Shown one piece after another: positions 1-7,696 of a stretch of 64,000 nucleotides of DNA (the first letter of the stretch is position 1; the number at the start of each line of letters is the position of its first letter). The notes below the pieces were generated by a model, which did not search any database, was not told the DNA's origin, and saw only the letters and a program-made list of their open reading frames with translations. The stretch is from Marinibaculum pumilum (GTDB lineage Bacteria; Pseudomonadota; Alphaproteobacteria; Ferrovibrionales; Ferrovibrionaceae). Made by a program: the position numbers and the translations under genes. Location of the stretch: positions 310,001 through 374,000 of the forward strand of contig NZ_JBHRTR010000031.1 in assembly GCF_042646425.1 (NCBI RefSeq), in the 5' to 3' direction.

Positions 1-182
1 GCATAGGAGCGTGCCTGCGCGATGCGGCCGCGCATATAGGGGTCGATGCTGAGGTTCAGCACCCGGGTCGCGACCTCGCCATCTGCCGGTGCGCGCTGCG
101 GTTCCTCCACCAGCTCGAAATCCTCCGGCCCCGGCATGCCTTCCGGATGCCGCTTCAGGCGCCACTGGCGGTTGATGGTCAT
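1..182 (-). CDS. NADP-dependent MDR oxidoreductase, CurA-like (partial)
   Basis: Only the first 60 or so residues are present; the gene runs off the left edge. The N-terminus begins MTINRQWRLKRHPEG and continues with NLSIDPYMRGR, the signature start of the zinc-independent medium-chain reductases of the CurA/YncB/leukotriene B4 dehydrogenase type, which reduce activated double bonds with NADPH in the cytoplasm. The ATG is preceded by a GGAGGAGAC ribosome binding site. The SnoaL-like gene lies 62 bp upstream on the same strand, so the two may be cotranscribed. The Rossmann half is outside the window. Confidence 0.8.
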   Translation of the reverse strand, partial: MTINRQWRLKRHPEGMPGPEDFELVEEPQRAPADGEVATRVLNLSIDPYMRGRIAQARSY

Positions 183-244
183 GCTGTCTCCTCCAAGCTG
201 CCCGGGGTTGTGACGGGGCCCATGGCGCGCTTTCTAGCTGCCGT

Positions 245-640
245 TCAGGCGCCGCGCCAGAAGCTGTCGCTTTCCGCAGGCAGCGCATCGACCATCCACC
301 ATTCGACGATCCGGCCGCCGCGGACCCGGCAGAGATGCGCCGCGTGGTTGTGGAGGCGGACGCCGTCGCTGCGCGCCGCCCGCACCTCCACCATTGCCAG
401 TGCCTGGTCCGGCGCCGGTTCCACCGAGTTGGTCACCCGAAGCGCGAGCCGCGCGGCGCCATAGTCGAAGGCCGCGATCCGCTGCAGCAGCGGCTCGCGG
501 CCGGCGATCCGGTCGGTGCCGCCCGCGGCATTGGTCACATGGGCGACGATTTCCGGGTCCATCAGCTCGGCCATCGCCGAACGGTCCACCCGGCCGAAGG
601 CGGCCACCAGGGCGCACAGGATTGCCGCGGGGGCGGTCAA
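245..640 (-). CDS. SnoaL/NTF2-like protein
   Basis: A protein of about 131 residues with the length and pattern of the SnoaL-like NTF2-fold family: a helical N-terminus (AAFGRVDRSAMAELMDPE), a middle part GREPLLQRIAAF and a C-terminal sheet region ending RGGRIVEWWMVDALP. The family includes small hydrolases, isomerases and ligand-binding proteins, so the substrate cannot be told. The best start is a TTG at 640, whose TTGA overlaps the stop of the small ORF upstream; no ATG fits the family length. It is probably transcribed together with the oxidoreductase at the window edge. Confidence 0.65.
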   Translation of the reverse strand: MTAPAAILCALVAAFGRVDRSAMAELMDPEIVAHVTNAAGGTDRIAGREPLLQRIAAFDYGAARLALRVTNSVEPAPDQALAMVEVRAARSDGVRLHNHAAHLCRVRGGRIVEWWMVDALPAESDSFWRGA

Positions 641-780
641 CGCACCGTACCCGTCACCCGGACATTGCACACCGGCCGGCGCAGCAGGTACTGCTTGCCG
701 TGCCGAAAGCGGATCTGGCCATCCTCGATCTTCCCCTCGATGATCCACTGCGAAGAAGCGGAATGCGGGACAATCTTCAC
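637..780 (-). CDS. Possible small protein, 47 aa
   Basis: A short reading frame with a GTG start that ends in a TTGA overlap with the SnoaL-like gene. The product is basic and looks protein-like in its second half (IIEGKIEDGQIRFRHGKQ). I do not recognise a family. It overlaps the start of the divergent nadE-like gene by 18 bp and has no clear ribosome binding site, so it could be the end of a decayed gene or a chance frame. The tight stop/start coupling to the next gene is the main reason to list it. Confidence 0.35.
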   Translation of the reverse strand: MKIVPHSASSQWIIEGKIEDGQIRFRHGKQYLLRRPVCNVRVTGTVR

Positions 781-2094
781 ATCGTGCTGGCGCAGATCAA
801 CCCACGTCTGGGCGCCTGCACCGCCAACTGCGCTGCGATCGCCGCGGCGCGTGCCGCTGCGGCGGCGGGTGCGGACCTGCTGGCATGCGCGGAGCTTTCG
901 GTGACCGGCGCACCGCTGGGCGACCTGCCGCTTCATGGCAGCTTCCTGGACGCTGTGGCGAAGGCCGTCGCCGACCTGGCGGCGGAAACGTCGGACGGCG
1001 GCCCGGCGATCCTGGTCGGCGCGCCCTGGCGGGACGGCGACCGGGTCCACGACGCGGTCCTGCTGCTGGACGGCGGCAAGGTGGCGGAGATGCGCTTCGC
1101 CCAGCACCCGTCGCCGCCGTTCGACGCCGGCGCGCCGGCAGGGCCGATCGCGGTGCGCGGCGTGCCGTTGGGTGTACTGATCGGGGCCGAGCTGGACGAT
1201 GCCGATGCCGCAGAGACCCTGCGGGAGACCGGCGCGGAAATCCTGTTGGCGCCCTGCGCTTCGCCCTGGCTGGCCGGCATGCCGGACCTGCGCCTTAACC
1301 TGGCCGTGGCGCGGGTGACGGAAACCGGCCTGCCGCTCGCATGGCTCAACCTGCTGGGCGGCCAGGAGGAGGCGCTGTTCGACGGCGGCGCCTTCGTGCT
1401 GAACGGCGATTGCAGCCTGGCGGTTCAGGCGGAAGCCTTCGCACCGGGCCTGTTTGCGGCCCGCTTCCGCCGCGGCCCCGGCGGCTGGGCCTGCGCGACC
1501 GGCAGCCTGGCGCCGCCGCCGGAAGGCGAGGCGGCGCTGTATCGGGTCCTGCTGCTGGCGCTCGCCGACCGCCTCGCGAAAGGCGGCTGCTCCGCCGTCG
1601 CCCTTTGCGGCGGCGAGCAGCCGGGCGCGGCGCTGCTGGCGGCGTTGGCCGCCGATCTGTTGGGGCCCGACGGCCTGCGCGACGGCCCGGGGCCCGGAGT
1701 GTTGGGCCTCGCCACCTGCGACAAGACCGGCCTGGCGCTGGGCCATGCCGGCACGGACGGGGATTTCGCGCCGCTGCGCGACCTCTGGGCGGGCGAACTG
1801 CGCCGGCTCGGCCGCTGGCGCAACCGCCAGTCGTCTGCCGGGACGACGGAGCCCGCAGTGCCAGAGGCTGCGTTGACCGAACCAGGGAGCGATCCCGATC
1901 CTGTGCTGGCCGCGCTGCTGGACAATGGCAGAGCCGCATACGGGCAGGATGCGGAGGCCTATGAAACGGCGCTGCTCGCCGCCGAGGGATGCCGCCGGCG
2001 GGTGCCGCCCGGGCCGCGGCTGAGCCGCACCGCCTTCGGCCGCGACAGGCGCTATCCCGTTGTCGCAGAGCTTCCGGGGAGACCGGCAGGATGA
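763..2094 (+). CDS. Degenerate glutamine-dependent NAD+ synthetase-like protein
   Basis: 443 residues laid out like bacterial glutamine-dependent NadE: an N-terminal nitrilase-type domain (LHIVLAQINPRLGA at 5-18; CAELSVTG at 42-49) and a C-terminal synthetase remnant ending RTAFGRDRRYPV, the usual NadE tail. Intact enzymes are roughly 540-570 residues. The nitrilase Glu is kept (E44), but the Lys region reads RFAQHPSPPF (111-120) and the Cys position reads LIGAEL (139-144) with no Cys. The PP-loop SGGxDS is LCGGEQPG (281-288), and about 100 residues of the synthetase core are missing. NAD synthesis by this protein is therefore unlikely. The frame is open and overlaps gltX by ATGA, so it is a translated pseudoenzyme or a gene under decay. 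A working NAD synthetase should lie elsewhere. Confidence 0.75.
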   Translation: MRDNLHIVLAQINPRLGACTANCAAIAAARAAAAAGADLLACAELSVTGAPLGDLPLHGSFLDAVAKAVADLAAETSDGGPAILVGAPWRDGDRVHDAVLLLDGGKVAEMRFAQHPSPPFDAGAPAGPIAVRGVPLGVLIGAELDDADAAETLRETGAEILLAPCASPWLAGMPDLRLNLAVARVTETGLPLAWLNLLGGQEEALFDGGAFVLNGDCSLAVQAEAFAPGLFAARFRRGPGGWACATGSLAPPPEGEAALYRVLLLALADRLAKGGCSAVALCGGEQPGAALLAALAADLLGPDGLRDGPGPGVLGLATCDKTGLALGHAGTDGDFAPLRDLWAGELRRLGRWRNRQSSAGTTEPAVPEAALTEPGSDPDPVLAALLDNGRAAYGQDAEAYETALLAAEGCRRRVPPGPRLSRTAFGRDRRYPVVAELPGRPAG

Positions 2095-3419
2095 GTGTCC
2101 GTACCCGTTTCGCACCCAGTCCGACCGGCCTGCTGCATGTCGGCAATGCCAAGCTGGCCCTGGTCAACTGGCTGTTCGCCCGGCAGCAGGGCGGCCGCTT
2201 CCTGCTGCGCCTGGACGACACCGACACGGAGCGGTCGACGCCGGAATTCGCCGCCGCGATCGAGCGCGACCTGGACTGGCTCGGCCTGCGCTGGGACGAA
2301 CGCATCCGGCAGTCCGACCGCCATCACCTCTATGCCGCCGCGGTGGCGCGGCTGCAGGCGGATGGCCGCCTCTATCCCTGCTACGAGACGCCGGAGGAAC
2401 TGGAGCGTCGGCGCCGGCTGCAGCGCGCCCGGGGTGCGCCGCCGGTCTATGACCGTGCCGCCCTGAAGCTGGATGCGGGGCAGCGCGCGGCGCTGGAGGC
2501 GGAGGGGCGGGTGCCGCACTGGCGCTTCCGCCTGTCGGACGGCCGGATCGGCTGGACCGACCTGGTGCGCGGCCCGGTGGAGATCGACCTGGGCTCGCTC
2601 TCCGACCCTGTGCTGCTGCGCGCTGACGGCCGGCCGCTCTTCACCCTGACCGCGGTAGTCGACGATATCGAGACGGGCATGACCCATGTGGTGCGCGGCG
2701 AGGACCATGTCGCCAATACTGCCGCCCATGTCGACATCTTCGCCGCTTTGGGCGCGGTGCCGCCGGACTTCGCGCATCTGGCGCTGCTGGTCGGCGCCGA
2801 CGGGGCGCCGCTGTCGAAGCGGCTGGGCGGTCTGAGCCTGGCCGGCCTGCGGGAGGAGGGGATCGAGCCCGCGGCGGTGACCGCCCTTCTGGCGCGCCTG
2901 GGCAGCGCCGACCCGGTGGAGCCGGTGGCGGACCTGGCGCCGCTGGTCGCGGGCTTCGCCTTCGACCGGCTGGGGCGTGCGCCGGCGCGCTTCGATCCCG
3001 CGGAGCTGCGCGCACTGAATGCCCAGATCGTGCACGAGCTGCCCTTCGATGCGGTCGCCGATCGCCTGCCGGCCGGCGCCGATGCGGCATTCTGGGAGGC
3101 GGTGCGCGGCAATCTGGAGCGGGTGGCCGATGCCGCCGACTGGTGGGCGGTGATCCACCAGCCGCTGGACCCGGTGATCGAGGATGCGGCCGTCACCGCC
3201 GCCGCCGCGGCGCTGCTGCCGCAGGGCGAGCCGGCGGAGGCCGACTGGGGCCCCTGGACGAAGGCGGTCGCCGCGCAGACCGGGGCGAAGGGCAGGACCC
3301 TGTTCATGCCGCTGCGGCTGGCGCTGACCGGCCGGCCGCATGGACCGGAACTGAAGAAGGTGCTACCTCTGATCGGCCGCGAACGGGCCCTCGCGCGCTT
3401 GCAGGGCCGGCGCGCATGA
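2091..3419 (+). CDS. gltX: Glutamate--tRNA ligase
   Basis: 442 residues. A class I aminoacyl-tRNA synthetase of the GluRS type that charges tRNA with glutamate in the cytoplasm. The N-terminus has FAPSPTGLLHVGNAK with the HIGH-type motif HVGN at 16-19, the catalytic-domain segment VVDDIETGMTHVVRGEDH, and a KMSKS-type motif PLSKR near residue 240. The C-terminal part is the helical anticodon-binding region. Alphaproteobacteria often have two gltX copies, one of them specific for tRNA-Gln mischarging; the sequence alone does not tell me which this is. Translation is coupled to the nadE-like gene by an ATGA overlap. Confidence 0.93.
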   Translation: MSVRTRFAPSPTGLLHVGNAKLALVNWLFARQQGGRFLLRLDDTDTERSTPEFAAAIERDLDWLGLRWDERIRQSDRHHLYAAAVARLQADGRLYPCYETPEELERRRRLQRARGAPPVYDRAALKLDAGQRAALEAEGRVPHWRFRLSDGRIGWTDLVRGPVEIDLGSLSDPVLLRADGRPLFTLTAVVDDIETGMTHVVRGEDHVANTAAHVDIFAALGAVPPDFAHLALLVGADGAPLSKRLGGLSLAGLREEGIEPAAVTALLARLGSADPVEPVADLAPLVAGFAFDRLGRAPARFDPAELRALNAQIVHELPFDAVADRLPAGADAAFWEAVRGNLERVADAADWWAVIHQPLDPVIEDAAVTAAAAALLPQGEPAEADWGPWTKAVAAQTGAKGRTLFMPLRLALTGRPHGPELKKVLPLIGRERALARLQGRRA

Positions 3420-3491
3420 CCCCGAAATCAGGTTCCGGCAGCCAGCCGTAAGGGCCGGCGCGACCGCACATATCAGGCTTCGAAAGCGGCA

Positions 3492-5123
3492 ATGGCTGAG
3501 CGTCTCTATCTCTTCGACACCACCCTGCGCGACGGCGCGCAGACTCAGGGCGTGGATTTCTCCGTCGAGGACAAGCGCACCATTGCCGCCGCCCTGGACC
3601 GCCTGGGCATCGACTATATCGAGGGCGGCTGGCCCGGCGCGAACCCGACCGACAGCGCCTTCTTCGGCGCACCGCAGGGGCTGAAGCGCGGCCGGATGGT
3701 CGCTTTCGGCATGACCAAGCGGCCGGGCCGCAGCGCCGCCAACGACCCCGGCCTGGCGCAGGTGCTGGACAGCCATTCCGACGCCGCCTGCCTGGTCGGC
3801 AAGACCTGGGATTTCCATGTCGACGTCGCGCTTGGCATCAGCCGGGAGGAGAACCGCGACCTGATCGGCGAGAGCATCGCCGCCGTGAAGGCCCGCAAGG
3901 GCGAGGCGATGTTCGACGCGGAACATTTCTTCGACGGCTACAAGGCCAATCCCGACTATGCGCTGGAATGCCTCGCCGCGGCCTACGAGGCTGGCGCGCG
4001 CTGGCTGGTGCTGTGCGACACGAACGGCGGCAGCATGCCGCACGAGGTGGCGGAGATCACCGCCGTTGCCGTGGCGCGCTTCGGCGGCGACCGGATCGGC
4101 ATCCATGCCCATAACGACACCGAGAACGCGGTCGCCAACAGCCTGGCGGCGGTGAAGGCCGGCGCCCGGCAGGTGCAGGGCACGATCAACGGCCTCGGCG
4201 AACGCTGCGGCAATGCCAACATGATCGCGCTGATCCCCAGCCTGATCCTGAAGCCGCCGTTCCGCGATGCGCTGACCACCGGCATCTCCGCCGACCAGCT
4301 GGCGCATTTGACTTCGGTTTCCCGCCTGCTGGACGAACTCTTGAACCGGGCGCCGAACCGGCATGCCGCCTATGTCGGGGAGAATGCCTTCGCCCATAAG
4401 GGCGGGCTGCATGTCTCGGCGGTGGAGAAGGATCCCCGCACCTACGAGCATGTGCCGCCGGAGACGGTGGGCAATGCGCGCAAGATCCTGGTCTCCGACC
4501 AGGCGGGGCGGTCGAACGTGATCGCCCGCTTCCGCGAACTGGACATCCACCTGGACCCCAAGGACCCGCGCATCAACCGCCTGCTGGACGAGGTGAAGGA
4601 GCGCGAGGCGACCGGCTATGCCTATGACGGGGCGGAGGCCTCGTTCGAGCTGCTGGCGCGCCGCGCCCTGGGCCAGGTGCCGGACTATTTCCAGGTGGAG
4701 CGCTACCGCGCCCTGGTGGAGCGCCGCTACAACGCGCGCGGCCAGCTGACCACCGTCTCGGAGGCGGTGGTGAAGTGCATCGTGGACGGAGAGACGATCC
4801 TCTCGGCGGGGGAGGGCAACGGCCCGGTCAATGCGCTGGACAATGCCCTGCGGCAGGATCTGGGCCGCTATTCCGGCTATCTGAAGGGGCTGCGCCTGGT
4901 CGACTTCAAGGTGCGCATCCTCAACGGCGGCACAGAGGCGGTGACCCGCGTCCTGGTGGAGAGCGCAGACGAGGCCGGCGCCCGCTGGTTCACCGTCGGC
5001 GTCTCCCCCAATATCGTCGAGGCGAGCTTCGACGCGCTGATGGATTCCATCGTCTGGAAGCTCTACCGCGCCGGCGCGCCGCCGGGCCGGGTGGGCCAGA
5101 CGGCTCGCCTGGCGGGGGCCTGA
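3492..5123 (+). CDS. cimA: Citramalate synthase
   Basis: 543 residues. It condenses pyruvate with acetyl-CoA to (R)-citramalate, the first step of the threonine-independent isoleucine route. The N-terminal TIM barrel of the LeuA/HMG-CoA lyase superfamily starts with FDTTLRDGAQTQGVDFS, contains the metal-site segment HAHNDTENAVANS near residue 205 and the NGLGERCGNAN motif near 235. The C-terminal third is the LeuA-type regulatory dimerisation domain (LKGLRLVDFKVRILNGG). The GAQTQGVDFS variant and the length fit the CimA branch and not LeuA. The gene starts 72 bp after gltX. Confidence 0.9.
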   Translation: MAERLYLFDTTLRDGAQTQGVDFSVEDKRTIAAALDRLGIDYIEGGWPGANPTDSAFFGAPQGLKRGRMVAFGMTKRPGRSAANDPGLAQVLDSHSDAACLVGKTWDFHVDVALGISREENRDLIGESIAAVKARKGEAMFDAEHFFDGYKANPDYALECLAAAYEAGARWLVLCDTNGGSMPHEVAEITAVAVARFGGDRIGIHAHNDTENAVANSLAAVKAGARQVQGTINGLGERCGNANMIALIPSLILKPPFRDALTTGISADQLAHLTSVSRLLDELLNRAPNRHAAYVGENAFAHKGGLHVSAVEKDPRTYEHVPPETVGNARKILVSDQAGRSNVIARFRELDIHLDPKDPRINRLLDEVKEREATGYAYDGAEASFELLARRALGQVPDYFQVERYRALVERRYNARGQLTTVSEAVVKCIVDGETILSAGEGNGPVNALDNALRQDLGRYSGYLKGLRLVDFKVRILNGGTEAVTRVLVESADEAGARWFTVGVSPNIVEASFDALMDSIVWKLYRAGAPPGRVGQTARLAGA

Positions 5124-5152
5124 ACCCGGCCGCGGGCCGGTCTGCGCAGGCC

Positions 5153-6046
5153 ATGGCGGGAACCGACCTCAGCAAGGGCGATGTCCGGGCGGACGGTGCC
5201 GATACGGCCCCGGCCATCGTGCTGGTCGCGCCGCAGCTGGGCCAGAACATTGGTGCGGCCGCGCGCGCGATGCTGAACTGCGGCCTGTCGGACCTGCGCC
5301 TGGTGGCGCCCCGCGACGGCTGGCCGAACCCCTCCGCCCGCTCCGCTGCCGCCGGCGCCGACATCGTCATCGACCGGGTGCGCGTCTTTGCCACAACGGC
5401 AGAGGCGGTGGCCGACCTGAACTGCCTGCTGGCCACGACGGCGCGGCCGCGCGACATGGTGAAGGACGTGCTGACCCCGCGTGCGGCGGCAGCCCGCGCC
5501 CGTGCCGAGATCGCCGCGGGACAGCGGGTCGGCCTGCTGTTCGGGCCGGAGCGGACCGGCCTGGACAATGACGACATCGTCCTGTCCGACGCCATCGTGA
5601 CCGTGCCGCTGAACCCCGGCTTCACCAGCCTGAACCTGGGGCAGGCGGTGCTGCTGCTGGGCTACGAATGGTATACCTCCGGCGACGACACCCCGGCGGA
5701 GCGCTTCGAGACCGGCGGCGCGGTGCCGGCGACCAAGGAACAGGTGCAAGGGCTGTTCGACCATCTGGAGGCGGAAATGGTCGCCAGCGGCTTCTTCGAT
5801 CGGATCGAGGAAAAGCGGCCGGCCCTGATGCGCAACGTCAAGAACTTCCTGCAGCGCCGTCCGGTCTTCGAGCAGGACGTGCAGACCTGGCGCGGCATCG
5901 TGAAGGCCCTGGCGCATGGCCGCTGGCGCCGCGACCGACGCGCCCATAAGGTGGCGGAGCGCGCGGCGGCGGAGCGTGCGGCACAGCCCTTCCGCGCGGA
6001 GGTGGCGGCCCTGGCAAAAGAACCGGAGGGCGGGGGCGAGCGCTGA
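5153..6046 (+). CDS. trmJ: TrmJ-like SPOUT RNA 2'-O-methyltransferase
   Basis: 297 residues. It has the three SPOUT motifs of the TrmH/TrmJ family: NIGAAARAMLNCGL (residues 32-45), LLFGPERTGLDNDD (126-140) and VPLNPGFTSLNLGQA (152-165), which form the trefoil knot binding S-adenosylmethionine. The TrmJ subgroup methylates the ribose of position 32 in the tRNA anticodon loop. The C-terminal 100 residues contain the helical extension typical of this subgroup (RNVKNFLQR). The ATG lies 29 bp after cimA, so the two are probably cotranscribed. Another RNA target cannot be excluded. Confidence 0.82.
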   Translation: MAGTDLSKGDVRADGADTAPAIVLVAPQLGQNIGAAARAMLNCGLSDLRLVAPRDGWPNPSARSAAAGADIVIDRVRVFATTAEAVADLNCLLATTARPRDMVKDVLTPRAAAARARAEIAAGQRVGLLFGPERTGLDNDDIVLSDAIVTVPLNPGFTSLNLGQAVLLLGYEWYTSGDDTPAERFETGGAVPATKEQVQGLFDHLEAEMVASGFFDRIEEKRPALMRNVKNFLQRRPVFEQDVQTWRGIVKALAHGRWRRDRRAHKVAERAAAERAAQPFRAEVAALAKEPEGGGER

Positions 6047-6077
6047 TCCCGCTCGGCTCTCCGGCGATCCCGTCATG

Positions 6078-6106
6078 TTGACAGCAGCATGCTCCGCCGC
6101 GTAAAA
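6078..6106 (+). promoter_or_regulatory. Candidate promoter for rpsD
   Basis: A perfect TTGACA (6078-6083) is followed 17 bases later by GTAAAA (6101-6106), a fair -10. It lies about 190 bp before the rpsD start, which would give rpsD a long leader. Seen by pattern only. Confidence 0.45.
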
Positions 6107-6119
6107 GGCGCGCTCCGCA

Positions 6120-6190
6120 CGCGGCAGTCCCGAACTGCCGCGCCGTCCGATATGTGCCGCACGGACGGCGCCCGGCCGATCCGGTCCGGG
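6120..6190 (+). promoter_or_regulatory. Hairpin-rich rpsD leader
   Basis: Three stem-loops follow one another in the untranslated leader of rpsD. The first has a perfect 9-bp stem, CGCGGCAGT (6120-6128) with ACTGCCGCG (6134-6142). The second pairs GCCGTCCG (6142-6149) with CGGACGGC (6162-6169). The third pairs CCCGG (6171-6175) with CCGGG (6186-6190). None has a T-run, so simple termination of trmJ is not the obvious role. S4 represses its own operon in other bacteria by binding a folded leader; a similar role here is inference. Confidence 0.4.
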
Positions 6191-6298
6191 CGGGCCTTCG
6201 AGGCGCGATCCGCTGCAGCCCGGAATCGCCATTCCTGAACGGGCAATCCTGGGCGCGCGGGTCCGAAGCAACAACAATACGGAAAGGATAGCCGTCCC

Positions 6299-6913
6299 AT
6301 GACCAAGCGGCTCCAGTCGAAGTACAAGATCAACCGTCGCCTCGGCCAGAACCTCTGGGGCCGGCCGAAGAGCCCGGTGAACCGCCGCGAGCACGGGCCC
6401 GGCCAGCATGGCCAGCGCCGCCGCAAGCCGTCGGACTATGGCGTGCAGCTCGCCGCCAAGCAGCAGCTCCGCTTCTACTACGGCAACATCACCGAGCGGC
6501 AGTTCAAGAACATCTACCAGGAAGCGGTGCGCCGCCGCGGCGACACCTCCGAGAACCTGATCGGCCTGCTGGAGCGCCGGCTGGACGCGGTGGTCTATCG
6601 CCTGAAGTTCGTGCCGACCGTCTTCGCCGCGCGCCAGTTCGTGAACCACGGCCATATCCGGGTGAACGGCAAGCGGGTGAACATCCCCAGCTACCGGGTG
6701 CAGGAAGGCGACAAGATCTCGATCAAGGACGCCTCCAAGCAGCTGGTCATCGTGCTCGAGGCGCTGGACAGCCCGGAGCGCGACATCCCGGAATATCTGG
6801 AGCTCGACACCTCCAAGATGGAGGGCACCTTCCTGCGCACGCCGCAGCTCTCCGACGTGCCCTATCCGGTGCGCATGGAGCCGAACCTGGTGGTCGAGTA
6901 CTACAGCCGGTAA
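6299..6913 (+). CDS. rpsD: 30S ribosomal protein S4
   Basis: 204 residues, full length. S4 binds 16S rRNA early in assembly of the small subunit and also influences decoding accuracy. The start MTKRLQSKYKINRRLGQNLW and the segment NRREHGPGQHGQRR are standard for the alphaproteobacterial protein, and the S4 RNA-binding domain spans about 95-160 (RLDAVVYRLKFVPT; GHIRVNGKRVNIPSY). The gene stands alone and not in the alpha operon, as is usual in this class. A GGAAAGGA ribosome binding site precedes the ATG. A strong hairpin without a T-run (6920-6937) follows the stop. Confidence 0.97.
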   Translation: MTKRLQSKYKINRRLGQNLWGRPKSPVNRREHGPGQHGQRRRKPSDYGVQLAAKQQLRFYYGNITERQFKNIYQEAVRRRGDTSENLIGLLERRLDAVVYRLKFVPTVFAARQFVNHGHIRVNGKRVNIPSYRVQEGDKISIKDASKQLVIVLEALDSPERDIPEYLELDTSKMEGTFLRTPQLSDVPYPVRMEPNLVVEYYSR

Positions 6914-7018
6914 CCGGTGCCGGGCCGCGCGGCCCGGAGACAGGACCGACGCAGTTCGCGGCGCTCCCGGGCCGGACCCGGGGGCGCCGCTTGCGTTTCG
7001 GCCAAGGGAAACATCGCC

Positions 7019-7660
7019 ATGAGCTATCCACCCGCCAAGTTCGCCGGCGCTGACCGCGAGGCGGCACTGCAGATCGCCGCCGCGACCCGCTTCGCCACCC
7101 TTGCGGCGGTGCATGACGGCGATCTGCTGACTGTGCACCTGCCGCTGACCCTGGTGGCCCAGGGCGGCGACGGCACCGCCGTGCTGGTCGGCCACCTGCT
7201 GCGCAACAACCCGCTGTTCCTGGCGATGCAGGCCGGCCCTGTCGCCGCCCGCGCGATGTTCGTGCCGGCCAACGGCTATGTCAGCCCGTCGGTCTATGCC
7301 GAGAAGCCGGTCAGCGGGAAAGTGGTGCCGACCTGGAACTATGTCGCCGCGCATCTGGACGGCACAGCGGACCTGGTGGCGGAGACCGACCTGCGCCGGA
7401 TCCTGGAGATCCAGGCGGCCGACTATGAGGGCGCGACCGGCGGCGACTGGGCGGTGGCCGATGCGCCGGCGGATTTCGTCGACGGCCTGGCCCGCGCCAT
7501 CGCCGGCTTCCGCTTCGCCGCCACGGGCTACCTGGCGATCCGCAAGCTCAGCCAGAACCGCGGCGAAGTCGACCGCGCGGCGGTGACCGACTGGCTCGGC
7601 CGCACCCGGCCGGACAGCGGCGACATTTCCTGGTGGATGGCCGAGGCCAGGCAGGGCTGA
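7019..7660 (+). CDS. FMN-binding PaiB-family protein
   Basis: 213 residues of the PaiB/FMN-binding split-barrel family. It starts MSYPPAKFAG and contains HLPLTLV, HLLRNNPLF, KVVPTWNYVAAHLDG and the tail DISWWMAEAR, all characteristic. Members bind flavin; in Bacillus PaiB is linked to negative regulation of sporulation and proteases, but in Proteobacteria the role is unknown. The upstream AAGGGAAAC supports the ATG. It is followed 36 bp later by an MFS exporter gene on the same strand. PaiB-type genes often sit near acetyltransferases or transporters, so a detoxification role is possible. Confidence 0.85.
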   Translation: MSYPPAKFAGADREAALQIAAATRFATLAAVHDGDLLTVHLPLTLVAQGGDGTAVLVGHLLRNNPLFLAMQAGPVAARAMFVPANGYVSPSVYAEKPVSGKVVPTWNYVAAHLDGTADLVAETDLRRILEIQAADYEGATGGDWAVADAPADFVDGLARAIAGFRFAATGYLAIRKLSQNRGEVDRAAVTDWLGRTRPDSGDISWWMAEARQG

Positions 7661-7696
7661 TCGCTCCGCCTGCACGACCGGATCCCTGACTCTCCG

